DNA of 64,000 nt from Echiichthys vipera. Its lineage: Eukaryota > Chordata > Actinopteri > Perciformes > Trachinidae. Each line of letters begins with the position of its first letter. Position 1 is the stretch's first letter. Positions 45,330 through 58,200 of this stretch are shown here, one piece after another. The notes beneath the pieces are model-generated. The model made no database searches, had not been told where the DNA came from, and saw nothing but the letters and a program-made list of their open reading frames with translations. The stretch lies in contig OY829665.1 of assembly GCA_963691815.1 (NCBI GenBank), forward strand, positions 23,599,906 through 23,663,905. Reading direction: 5' to 3'. Both the position numbers and the translations under genes were made by a program.

Positions 45330-46700
45330 TCAACCACATGACTTCAGTAAAGAATTAACTTCTACAAAAAAGGGGAATAGTATACCTGGTACAATTAATT
45401 GATGTGTGCTTGGCAGGGTGTCAACTCTCTCGATATTGGCAGCCATGACAGAGGGCTGGAGAGTTTTCAGGCCACGGACTCCACCCACTTCACTGAAGAG
45501 GCCCTTGTTCGGGTCTGGATTTCCCATTGAGTGCATTGAGTATAGCCAGACTGGGAAAATGTTAGCCCAATGAGTGCTGGGGGTGAGTGGGACTAAAACA
45601 TAGGACCAATCAGCCGAGCGCCCCCTTTCAAGCAATGTCTGCCTGTGTGCTGACTGTCTTGGAGATCGGAGAATATCAATAGAGCTATTGAGGCAGTTTT
45701 AGTAAGAAACGACACTTTACTTGAACATGCTCAGAAACCAGAACAGTATTCTACATGGAGAGCTATTTTAGAAGGGGCGACGTTTTGGATGTTTTTCAGA
45801 CTGGCAATGGGAAAAGTTTTCTTTTGAAAAGGTATCTAATGCCCTCCCTCTTTGTAAAGGCTTCGAATGAGACGGGTGTCAGACTGAAGCGCTTGCTGGG
45901 GACTGATTTCTGATAATACTTACAAAATAGCAGATGGGAGATGGAAGGGAGGGAATGGTTAATTTGTGTATACGCACTGCAAGTTATACTCAAATCAGCC
46001 TCAAGGAAGATACTCTTTTCATTGTAGGCTTCCAGAAACTTCCCCACCCCTGGTGTCTTCTGCTGTTTCAAGTACTCCATGATGTTCTCCTCGGCTGCTA
46101 CCTGCGCCAGACGCAAATGAAGCGATCATCCATAATGTGACAAATGTGAGCAAGCTCCGCGATACAAGCTTCTGAAGTGACTGGCAACATTAGTGGGGTT
46201 TCTACATGTTCAATACAATCATTGAGTGATTCTTAAAAAGATGGGATGCAAAACTCCACAAAACGGAGAACCTTCTATCACATCCTCTAAATGAGCATTC
46301 AACATGTAATCCTTCATGCAAATTTGACCTCAAGTGACAATATAGTAAAGATGATTTTTCACACCTTACTGTACAAAAGTCACATTGTGTAGGAGTACAT
46401 GGTCGCTGTCTATCCCTCAAAGGCCTTTCTGCTGTGTGGGTTCTATACATGTGAGTAGGGTCAGAGTAGTCATCGGTAAAGACCAGTAGATTTCCCAGAC
46501 GTCCGGCAACAAATAAGCTCAATAGAACCGGCTGGTAGACTGCCATGCGCAGCCGAGTGATGTTCATGACCGGCCCATTGAGTTCAAACTTTTCAGAATC
46601 AAGCATGTGAAAATCTGTGAAAATCTCCAAGATCTCTACATACAGATTAGTCCAACTACTATATACAGCACTTGTTGTCTCTCTATATCTCACTCATGGA
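45330..46700 (-). pseudogene. C2H2 zinc-finger ORF relic, probably transposon-encoded
   Basis: The best frame (46,693-46,202) ends in two finger-like units. The first is C-x2-C-x12-H-x5-H (QCDFCTVRCEKSSLLYCHLR) and the second is C-x4-C-x12-H-x4-H (CSFRGCDRRFSVLWSFASHL). Downstream frames at 46,116-45,796 (ENIMEYLKQQKTPGVGKFLE) and 45,635-45,330 may be exons of the same unit. I do not recognise the full protein. Paired, widely spaced fingers like these occur in poorly characterised, repeat-associated fish proteins. No promoter or clear splice chain was found. Confidence 0.4.
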
Positions 46701-47224
46701 GTGTCAGACTCACTCTAATCATTCCAGCCTACAGATTTTTGTTTAGCCTCCTATCTTGATTTAATTATTTGTATTCAGACGGTACATAACTTTCATCATT
46801 TGTTTTTTTGCTCATGAATGAATGAATCACCTGATCTTTTTTTATTTTGGGATAATTTAGGATACTTTTTGTACGGTTTGAGCATTTTAACTGAGGGAAA
46901 TGTTTTCCACTGAACCATACCTTCCTCTTCTACAATTGGTATATATGTAGAGCGATGCAGTGAGCTGTCACTATGATCAGTCTGCCAAAACTTTAACAAG
47001 AGAAAGAGCCTGGCAGGACACTAGCCTCAATCAACATTCAACAATAAAGGACTGATGACAAAATTGAATGTCATTGCCATGATATAGTAACTGTGGTTTT
47101 GGGTTCACTCTTGTCTTCAGGCACACACTATAACAGAGAGGCTCTGAGGGCCGAATGATTTGCATGCACCACAGGACAAACTCAATAATGGACGATAATG
47201 CTTCATGTCATGTCTGGCCTTTTT

Positions 47225-47790
47225 GTTTTACCTAATATTTTTTAGGTCCGCTTGAACCATAGACAGTATAAAAAATTGACATAGCACACCCGTCGGGGTC
47301 CGTTCTCTCAACTTGATCCAACTGTCCTCGCCTACGGGAGTCGCCATCTTGTCAGACTTTGACGCCGCCTAATTTTCTCTTAACAAAAAAGGGCATGTAT
47401 GTGACATTGGGGGGAGGAAGATACGTCCATCTGGCTGATGTTTACCTCCGAGGAGAAGTGAGGGCCAGAGGCTAGCTGTCACTCAAAAGGCCACGTCCCT
47501 AATTATTCATGAACTTTAACCTCCAATAAAATAAAAACTAGCCTGGTACAAAGAAATTCACCCCCTTCTGTGTTGTCATGGAGATATGACCTCAACTTTT
47601 CAAGGCCTGAAATAGGTTTAATGATGCTGTGTAAACAGCCCATAACATGGGGGTCAATGAGAAACTGCTCTGTTATGAAACATGCCCCTAGTGGACACTC
47701 AGAGAACTGCAGTTTTTGGCACTTCCTGATTGGATCAACCAGGAAGTCGCTGTGGTCGGGGCTTTGGGTTGAACACGTGGGTATTTATCT
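47225..47790. repeat. Dispersed repeat family R1, copy 3 (longest)
   Basis: Begins with GAACCATAGACAGTATAAAA, a phrase common to fish non-autonomous repeats. It continues through CTAGCTGTCACT, TTTAACCTCCAATAAAATAA, GGTCAATGAGAAACTGCTC, AGTGGACACTCAGAGAACTG and TTGGATCAACCAGGAAGTCG. It covers the parts seen separately at 5 kb and 15.6 kb. Confidence 0.68.
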
Positions 47791-47984
47791 GTGTATTAGA
47801 AGTTTTTCTTCCCAAATTCTCCTATAAAAGAGATTAATCCAAATTACATTTTTCAAATAAAACAGGTTGCTTTCTAGATAACATGTTAGATACAAAATCT
47901 TAACTATTGGGCTGTGATGCAGAAACAAAAGCCTTCCACCTCCACATATTTATTATTTTATTCATTTTTTTTTACTTACTTTAA

Positions 47985-48520
47985 AAAGTGAAATGAAATA
48001 AATGAGAGAAACCCATGTTTGTTTACCCACTCCCTTTATTGATTTTTTTTTTTATCATTTTATTTTGCTCAAAGTAGTAATAATGGTACAACAGCTTATC
48101 TCAGTGTAATTTGAGACATAGTTTTGACTGATAATCTTCATTTGTAGTAACTTCCATCTTCACATTCACATCTGTATTTTCCTTCTGTCTGCAAAGCTTC
48201 TTTCAGCTGAGCCTGAAAAATGTCTTTTTACTTCATCTCAATAAAACACACAAATTATCTTTATGCAGTCACTCAGTAGCATTCCGGCTGTGCACATTTA
48301 TTCATTTTATTTATTATAGAAGACATTTTATATATTTGAATAGAACCCACAGTGAAAAGAAGTAGTGCATACAGTAAATCAAACCCTCTAAACCCTTCTT
48401 AGATCATGTGTCTTCATCACATGTCATATATCACATACCTATTATTTCATTAAAGATTATGTTCCATTTCAAAATCTCATTAATAATAACAATGAATCAT
48501 TGGTGTGATTTAGCAGCCAA
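47985..48520. repeat. Degenerate third copy of the VWD-ZP gene 3' flank
   Basis: Homologous to 8,140-8,800 (ACTCCCTTTATTGA, GTACAACAGCTT, ATCTTCATTTGTAGTAACTT, TTCCTTCTGTCTGCAAAGCT, AGAAGACATT, AGTAGTGCATACAGTAA) but diverged. It lies beyond a second, near-identical copy that starts at about 48,820 and belongs to gene B. Its microsatellite position carries ATTTATTATA rather than TC/TA repeats. No ZP exon is attached. Confidence 0.65.
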
Positions 48521-48819
48521 AGTCATGGTAATGGGGGTGGGGGGTGGGGGCTATGTGTTTGTGATCAGGTGACATCAGGGTGAAGAGGCATGACAGGCTC
48601 TGCACCAAACCACAAAATCCAAAACAGCTGTGCCTCTGCCAGATGTGTGCATAATTAAAAACTAGTTTTCAAGGTTTTAGGTTTGTAAGCAGGAGTTCTT
48701 TGTCTCAGGATTCTGCAGAAAGAAAATAATTGTGTGGTTAGGTGATTGAAGATCAGTTTGATGACAACTATAGCAACAATAACTTTAGAAATTCCTTGAT
48801 TAGCAGTAAGATTTCCCCA

Positions 48820-49543
48820 AAGCTTCTTTCAGCTTAGCCTGAACAACTTTTTTTCACTTCATGTCACTTAAACACACAAATTCTCTTTCTGCAGTTACCC
48901 TGTAGCATTTGGGCTGTGCACATGTAAAGGATGCAGTTCATATCAAAGAAGACATGCTCTCTATATATGTATATAGATATATATTCTATATATTTGAATA
49001 TGACCCAAAGTAACAGAAAGTAGTGCATACAGTAATCAGACCCTATAAACCCTTAGATTATTTTTGTTCTGCACACTCGACTTGTATTTTTCACCAAAGA
49101 TTATGTTTCATTTCAAAATGAATAATAGTTTGCATGAATCCATGGATTGAATCAGCAGCCCACAGATTATTCAGAATATATATGTGAAGATTATCTGCCA
49201 GTGTTGTTTCACAGCAACGATAACTTCAGTGAGATTTCAGGCTCCTTATTGGGTCGAAGCTGAAATCAGGAATCAGCTGAGAACAAGCAGAGAAAACTGT
49301 GATCAGTGTCCATTTATACTTTGTCTCTGGTGAAGGTTCAAATATTGAATCTTCACATTGTCATTAACTTTCCTCATGACATTCCTTCTCCTGAGAGGAT
49401 GAAGCCTTTTGTTCTGAATGACCAAATGACCTTTTCTCTGGCGACCCCACAGGAAAAACTTTACATTTTATCTCCAACAACAGCTAAATCATCAGAATGA
49501 TCCCATCACTTCATTGAATTTCTACATACCACGTGATGGAGCT
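48820..49543 (-). other. Gene B 3' UTR and flank
   Basis: Nearly identical to 8,370-9,106 apart from the missing TC/TA microsatellite and an extra ~125 bp at about 49,335-49,490. AATGAAGTGATG replaces the AATAAAGTGATG poly(A) signal of gene A, so a different signal must be used. Confidence 0.6.
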
Positions 49544-50583
49544 TTAATTATTCCAGGCCATAGTGATGAGGGCAGAGTTTCCATCTACATATTTAGACCT
49601 GAGAGATCTGCGCCTCCTGCTTAAACCTCCGTTGCAGTTCTGTAAGAGAGAGAGGATGTTGGTTGTTAGTCTTTACCAAGGTCAGCTCTGTCAACTTTAG
49701 CTTTTAACTTTAGGTATATACGTTCATTATATGTTTGAGACTTATATTATTCTTTCTAAGATACAGAAACTTATTTCTGAAACATCTTTTGAAACAGGTT
49801 GGCTTCAGTAAAACTAAAAACTGTTTTTAAGGCCAGAAACGTGGATTTCTGCAGGTTAAACTGCAAAACACTTAATAAAGTTGTCAGCTCCATCTCAGCC
49901 ACCTACAACAATGCTGCTCACATATGAATGTATATGATCAGTGATAATTACCCTTTAATAGCACCATGAAAGGTAACATACAGCATAATGAGCACCTTAA
50001 CTTCTGTCACTTAAAGTTTTACATTGTTGTGTAACTACTTTCCCTTCAGTGAAGGAGTAATTCCTCCACCCCTGCTTACCGGAGTGCAGATTTGGCCCAT
50101 TGTGGGGCACAGCTCAACTTTGCAGTGCAAGTAGAGTACACCACCCTCCCCAGCGAACTCAAACATATTGAAAGAGACGACGTTGGACGTTCCTTGTCCA
50201 CTTCCTGTAACAGACACCGTCTGGTCATTTGGGTTCGGGCATCTGCTCAGAAACAGGAAAACAGACATGATGACATCAGTTACATCAGCAGCTGATTCTC
50301 ACACAAAGTGAAAGAGGTTTTTCTCACCCGTTACTAATCAGGCTGTATTGCACGCTACTATCGGGTGAGGGCTCGTAAGTTGCCCAGCAGGAGTCGGTCA
50401 CTATGGTGACCATGTCGCTGTCCAGCCCCTCCGTCTTCAGCTCCACCCAGACCGGCTGGTTCAGCAGGACTTCAGTGTCAGACTCCACAGGGTTCATGAG
50501 GCCGGAGTCGATGTAGGTGTTCATCATCAGAACATAATTCCAAACTCCGGATGCAATCTGTATCAGCACAGAGCTGGAGAGCG

Positions 50584-50626
<43 letters not shown>

Positions 50627-52227
50627 CGCACAAACACACACACACTCTCTTCAGCTGTCCAAACTTTAACTACAACACACACATTACCAACCAGGTGAAG
50701 CTCCACACACACCTGTCTTGGATCCTGAAGGACACGCTCTTAGCGTCTGGGTCTGTGTAGTAGCAGGAGAAGTCGATGTTCACTTGCTCTGTTCGGGTGA
50801 TCATGTCCGTGGAAGTCATGATGGTGTTCTTGTATATTCTTTGGCTTCCGTTAGTCTGCATTTTGACACAAACATAGAAGTATTTTCAGGTGGAGAAAAT
50901 CGAATTCACTCATTAAAGCAGTCAGATTAATTCAACGTCAAAGTTTGCTGGGGTTTAGAGTCCATCTCATTTTCACCCGTTCATAAATCACATGTATCTT
51001 TCTATCATAAATAAAGAAAACTGGTGAAAAATGTCCTTAACCACACTTAAAACCAGGTGAGTTTGGCTGACACTTGTCCTTACTTTGCCATGAGTAAGGA
51101 AGTGAGGAGCAAAATTTGTTCTTGCAGAGAGCAAAAAGCAGAAGGGAGCACCCACCGTGACCTCTGTCCCGCACAAGTTGCTGCCGCCGAAGCTGAAAGT
51201 GACCATGCCAGTCTCATGGTCTATTATTCCAGTGCAGTTTGGGTCTTTGAGGTGCAGGGTGGTGTAGTCAATGCCTAGGTCTGTCAGCAGACAACCAGCC
51301 AAAGTCAGCGTGGCAGTGTTCTCTTCGCAGACTGTCGGCTCGCCTGAACACCCAAGAGGACAAACAAGTCAAAATATCACCACTTTAATATAATATATAA
51401 TGTATTTGTGGTTCAGGTGTTCAGTAGGTAATTGCTAGCTTTTTCTGATGTTATCTCTTGAATAAAATAAAATAAAATTCTGAGCTATAGGACACAGAAA
51501 CATTTCCAGTTTCTCATGAAATAATGAGAATACTTAGAAATATGTTTTTCTAATATGTTTGGTAATAGTCATACATTTTCTTTCATACTGTCATCTGAAC
51601 CAACTCTCCCTATAAAAAGCAAAGATCTTCAACAGGGGGTCCTGATAGTTACTGCAGGGGGTAGCCTGATTACTGCTTTTTACTCAAATATATCATTAAC
51701 AAGAATCCAACATATTATAACAAAGATAAATCATCCTATTTGTGAAAAATCAATAACATGTGATTGATACAGTGATCAAAGGCTTATTGGACTATAGGTA
51801 GGTCATTAACTGTGCCTTCCACATGTATATTTAATAATAAAACATAACATATAAATATATGAAAATGTCAAAAATTATTTCTAATAGCTTAATATTGTAT
51901 GCACCATTAAAAGGTTTGTGTATAAGATTTAATAGGCCATATTGTAGGCCATATGTAGTAGGTGGTCCCTGCTCCCTCTTTCTGAGACGGAAGGGGACTA
52001 AGGGGTCCTGGGCCTAAAAAAATGTTGAAGACCCCTCCTCTAAAGAAAAATTACAACCTTTCAGGAGTTTTTTTCATGCCACAGTTGTTGCACTGTACCT
52101 AAAGAGTTTGTTTCTTTGTACGGGGCGGCAAACACCGCCCGACAGAGGCAGTGTCGTTCACCGAGGACCTCACCGCAGAACTCATTATCACTGCAGGGCT
52201 GCTGACAGAAGGTCTGAGGGACAGCAG

Positions 52228-52264
<37 letters not shown>

Positions 52265-55200
52265 ATCACATGATCACTTTCAAATTACATGGACTTAACA
52301 TTTTAAAAATATCTGTCCATTGCTTCATTTGTGAACAAGTCACGTGATATAGTCTTTATTAGACAGAAGAAAATGAAAATAATCAAAATACACATGACCC
52401 AAAATTTACATGAACACAATAAAAAAGTACAATCATTTACAAATTCTTTTCAACCTCAAACTGATAAGCTGAACGTTGTTGTTTTTTGCAAATATCCACT
52501 AATTTTGTTTTTGCCAATTTGAAATCAGTTTGAGCATTAAATATTGTATCTTTGTAGTGTATTTAACTATATATACTGTAGGAAAAGGATTTGCAAATCA
52601 TTGTGTTCTGTTTACAAAATGTCCCAACTTCATATGAATCGGGGTTGTACGTGGAACATTTTCCTTCAGTATTTGTTGATTGGCTTCTTCATACATGACT
52701 TACTTCCACTTTTTTTCCACTGCATTTATTTGACAGCCATGGCTGCTTGTTACTTTTCAGATCAAGATTACAAAAAATGTGATCATCTCTTCGAGATCCG
52801 AGATAAGGTATATTTATATAACTCCTCTTTTTACAGCAGACATCAAAAAATGCTTCACAATACTAAAACAGAGCATCAGACATGAGACATAATTCATTCT
52901 GCACAGGGAATACTTTAACTTTTTGTACCTTAAAGTTGTACTCTGTAAGATTTGAGATCCCTTGTTTGAAACTGTTCTTTCAGAGCCTCCATCTTGTCAT
53001 ATTCGTGGCCACTATGTGGGTTTTTAATGCTCTGTTGTAAACTTTATTGACACACATTCACCTCTCTACTTCCAGTCTGTCCTCTATATGCTCCCCTCCT
53101 AAGTCCACACACACACACACACACACGTTCCTATTTCTGATTACAAGTGAACGCAGCATAACCAGCAGTGAAGATCTCGGCCGGCAAACAAACCGTTGTC
53201 AGCAGCGTCACTTACATGACTGCCGATTTTCATCAAGGGAGGGAATGTCTCTGCAGATACACCGATTGGAATACTCAGTAAAGAGACAAGTTCTTTCATT
53301 AGTGGGTAATATTATCAAACACTCACTATTTGATAGATAAGAACTTAAAAGACAATTAAATAGATGAAAATCTTACGGAGTACAACTTTAAGTACCTTTT
53401 GCTGCTACAATATATTTTCAGGGGCTTTGGGTGCTTACTAACGCACGCCTGGATTTGGATAAAGTCCTGTTAATGTTGTTAAAAATGTGGTGGGTTCAAG
53501 GCACTCACCTTTAAGAAACTTTGCACCCATGTTTAAATAAGTATGTATTTTGATTTGATGGTACAATTGTCCTTAGGGGAGTCAGATCAGCTCTAAAGAG
53601 CCCCCGATTAACTTAATTTTAAAAAACTGAAAAAATTAATTAAACACATTTTTGACGCCCTTTGTTTACTTGAAACAAACCTCCTTGATCAGAAATAGAT
53701 AAAGGGAGTCTTATGAATTGGCTTTGAAGTTCTGCTTCAAAGCCAGATGGTTGTCTGGACAAGACTATCTGCATTTACTGTCCATGTGAGAGATGAGTAA
53801 ATAAATACCACTTTCTGGCCAGCATACAGTTGATGCAGAGAACACTCGTCCCACTCATTAAAGGCATATATCATATAAAGTATTATAATATATCTTAGCT
53901 ATAGCTATAGAATCTTAGAATGCTTCTCATAAGCAAATGGCACACTAAAATGTGAAAGAAATCCACCAAGTGTTGAAAATCAAAAATATTCAATTTTCAT
54001 ATATTTCTGATAAAAGTCTGACCAATCATTTCATTCGGTCCGAATAAGATGATTTGCCGAGCTCATGCTGCGTTCCAGTGCCAAGTGGAACCACCTACTA
54101 GCGAATTCATGGTAGGTCGATTCCAGGCATTCAAGATTTTCCACTCCCATGAGTGTTAAAAACTTGTAAAAAATATCCATTTAAGGTACATAGGAACACT
54201 AAATCTGTGATTAATTTGCGATTGATCGCTAGTTAGCTATGGACATTAATGGCGTTAATCGATTGAGAACCCTAATATTTTACTATACTGTACATGCCTA
54301 TTGACTTCAAGAGCTTCAGCATTAAAATTACAGGTAGCAGAAGGAGGATTTAACCCCAAGATAAAATAGATTCTACTTTCTCGTCTGTATGATCAGAAAT
54401 TGTTTCAGCCTGGAACAGCAGGGGGAAACCCTTCAAATTTTAAAACTGTCTCATCTCCTCGTATGAAACATGATCAGTGAAAGTGAATGATAATCTTACG
54501 GCAGCCGGCCTGTGACCTCCATTCCCCCAGTGTGATGTCATTTTCCAGGTAGCAGGTCTTGGCGTAAGCCTCCAAAAACTGGCAGTTGAGGCCGTCCACA
54601 TCAGGGTATTGGCAGGAAGTGTTTGTGCAGGCGGATATGAAGGCCTCTGGGTCAGTGTCAGCATGGCAAGCAGTGAAGGGTGCCTGCATCATGAGGTTAC
54701 AGCTGCTCCAGCCGTGCAGAGAGGAAGAATAAGAGTCAATGACCAGTTTTCTTACGAGTATTATTCTAGCTTCCAGAATCACCTCTGCTCGTAGGACAGC
54801 GTCACGGTGGCATAGAAATGTGTGATAAAGAATACTCCAGCGGTAGCGACCTGTTGCCCTTTCAACTCTGTGATGTGGGGATTTTACACAATCCTTTCAT
54901 ATGGAAGTCCTGCATTCTTTTGAATTGAGAGGATGCTTAAGGACCTGAGTGTGTGCGAGATTTGGATAAAGTCTCATCCAGCAATAAGATACTTTAAGTA
55001 TCACATCATGAAGAATAATATTTCAAACGATAGCTGTTATTGTGAACCCTATCCTGTTTGAATGTGTCATGTCATCATATTGTCATCATAAGCGATCAAA
55101 GATAAATTCACTTAGTTCTTGTTTTCCTTCTCACTCTTACAGTTTTAGGGTACATCCTCACAATAGAAAACCTGTCATTCTCAAAAACTTTTACGTTAAC

Positions 55201-58200
55201 ACCGCCTCAGCTCAAGAAATCTGTGTCCACACGAAACCAGTGAAACTGACTCCAAACACTGTAGTACACATCCCAGGCCTTTATCTGTAACTGCCAAAGA
55301 AATACACCAATAACGGAGAAGAAGAGACAGAGAGATGCTGTATATGTACGCCGGCTACTTTCTTGCTCAATCTAGTGAGTTTCAAATTCCACTTGGCAAC
55401 TTTTTTTGTCAAAAGCAACAAGAGAAAATTCTAGCAACGGTTAATGGTGTAATTGGAGACTTTTGTGGTGTTTTGGAGACTCTGACTCTCACTCTGTATC
55501 ACTCTGCCGTTACTGTCGCACTTTTTTTTATAAAAAGTGATACATTTAGCAACTTATTCAGACCATCAGGGAAAAGGGAGAAATATATGGTAGGCCTAAT
55601 TAATTTCCATGCATGTGGCTCAGAGTAATCAAACTCTACTGTGGCTGAGGTCCCTCTCTCCCCTTCTCTAGTCTACACAGCAGCAGTGGCATTGCACAGA
55701 CACTGTTGTTGTGAGCTGTTGGGTGAAAGATCGTAGACGATTCAAGAGGTGGGCTGACTGCGCCATCATTTAACAAAGTATGCAGCTTCGCCGTCTCGAC
55801 AACTACGCAAGGGGGGGCCTTTTCAGATCTACTCCCGTATCACCGTATCATTACTCCTCATGTCCTTATCTTTCTCTCTTTTACACGTAAAGTTTTCTAA
55901 TTAAATTATTGAAGTTTTTGTCCTTTTGATTTTATTACTATGAAGTTTGCATCGGATACCGCATTCGGCCAGGAGACAGCAAACAGAAACCAGCTCATAA
56001 TACACATTTTACTCCCACTGTGATTACGAAGACTCCAGTGTCTTTCAGCCAATTAGACAAGTACTTTGATACAGCTAAGACCTGAAGAAACCTAAGACTG
56101 TTGGCATCATTCTCTCGAGGCTTCCGCTGGGTGTGCACTCTGTTAATTCTCCTGTTGTCTTTGGGTCAAAATGACCCACCACTGTTTAACAGCAGAGAAA
56201 AAGCCCCATAATTATATTTTTCAACTTGAAATGTTATGACTTATACCTAGATTGACTCCAACATTAGAAAAAGTGAACTATTGCCTTTATTCTTTTTTCC
56301 ATGTATGGTGTACAAAAAAATGCACTAATATCGCCTTTACAGTCAAATTGAGGTGAACTCACAGTCACAGAGTAAGTTACACACTACAAAAATGTGAGAA
56401 TGCTTTAGTTTTGTCCATGATCAATCAGTAGCAGACATAAAAATAACGTTGGTGTCTATTGAAATGGAACGATTATTAATGAGAACATGACTACATGACT
56501 ACATGACTACATGACTACATTTCATGTTGCCTATGTGATATCACGTCATCACGCTTTCCCTCCACTTCTCAACTCTGAGTGCTCAAGATGCAGGTGTGTT
56601 TTGTGCCAGAATGTCTTCATTTCAGCAAGAACAGGTGTTTTTTCTTTCAATTCCTGTCTGCCCCTAACACTAAGAATTGCTGCATAAAACTGATCAGGTA
56701 AAGCTCAGCACTTTACTGTTACATGCAGGTAAATAAATGAAATATATTCTTTTTTTTAACATTAAACAAGGGCAACATGGAATACACATTATGCCTCATA
56801 AAAAAAAAAAAGAAAAACAGCTCCGGGGGAGGGAAAGAGTGATGACATGTCACATAGGCAACATGAAATGTAGTCGTTCTCATTATGCTTTTTCCAGAGC
56901 CTTTTACTGAACAATGTTAAGATAGACTGTCAAAGTCCTATCAAGAAAAATTATCATTTACCAGAACACATTGTTCCATTTCAATAGAAAGAAATTTACA
57001 CTTTTTGAGAGCTGAGGTCAAATGGGGTCTACCAGAAGCTCTATTTCAGGGGCAGGAATTACCAGCCCTACAAAGGTGCTGCAGATGACAGTAACCAGGT
57101 TTTTTTCAAATGCCCAGCAAGTCAACTCTGATTCAGAAGAGGAAGTGGGCAACGCATCAGAAGAATACGATGATCTTCCGAAGAAGAAGAAGAAGAAATC
57201 CCTCAAGCTGAAAGAGAGACTTTCCTGTTAAATGACACAGTCCTTAGCAGAATATGACAAACAGGGCAGGATGGCAGAACAGAATGTCAAGACTTGTGAA
57301 AGACAAATGGTAGCCATAAGAGAAGTCTGGGACACATGGGTGGAGTGGCTGCCATACCTCTACATCCCAGGGCCAGTGGTTCCATCAGAGGTAAATGTTT
57401 TTTTTCATATCTGTAATAAAACAGATTTTCACATTTGCTCTGTGTGACACTGATACTAATCTCTTCTGTCCAAAGTTCATTGTCCTTTCTGGCAGTATAT
57501 GCCCAGCAGGAAAGCAAAATATGGGATCAAGTCATGGGTGGCCTTCAATGCCGAATCTAGCTATGCATTGAAGATGCAAGTCTATACCGGGAAGCCGACC
57601 GCCTGGGGCCCAGAGAAAAAAAAGGGGGATGCGGTTTGAACTTGATGTGACAGAGGCACTGAGTTATCACAATGCCATATGTGACAATTTCTTCACATCT
57701 TATGAACTCGGACAACAGCTTCTGAAGTGGAAGATTACCATGGTTGGCACAGTTCGAAAGAACAAGCCTGAGCTCCCACCTGCACTGCTTGCAGTAAAGG
57801 ACAGAGAGGTCTTCTCATCTCATTCTTTAAGCCGACCCCAACTCTGGTTTCCTACCTCCCAAAGAAAAACAAGAACGTGGTACTTCTAAGCACCCTACAG
57901 AGGCTGGTATTAGCGATCATGATGACAGGAAGCCAAACATCATCCTACACTACAACTGCAACAAATGCGATGTGGAAAACCTGCAGAAAGATGACTGTCC
58001 GCTGGCCGCTGGTCATCTTCCACAACATCATTGATGTTTCCCCCTAAAATACCTTTGTTAAATGGAGAGAAATCCACCCTACATGGATGCCTTGTAAGCA
58101 GAACAAGAGGAGAGTGTTTCTGGAGCAGCTGGGAAAGGCACTTTTAACTCCATTCATCTGCAGCAGTTGTTAAAACTATTCAGAGTGCTGGATCTCATGA

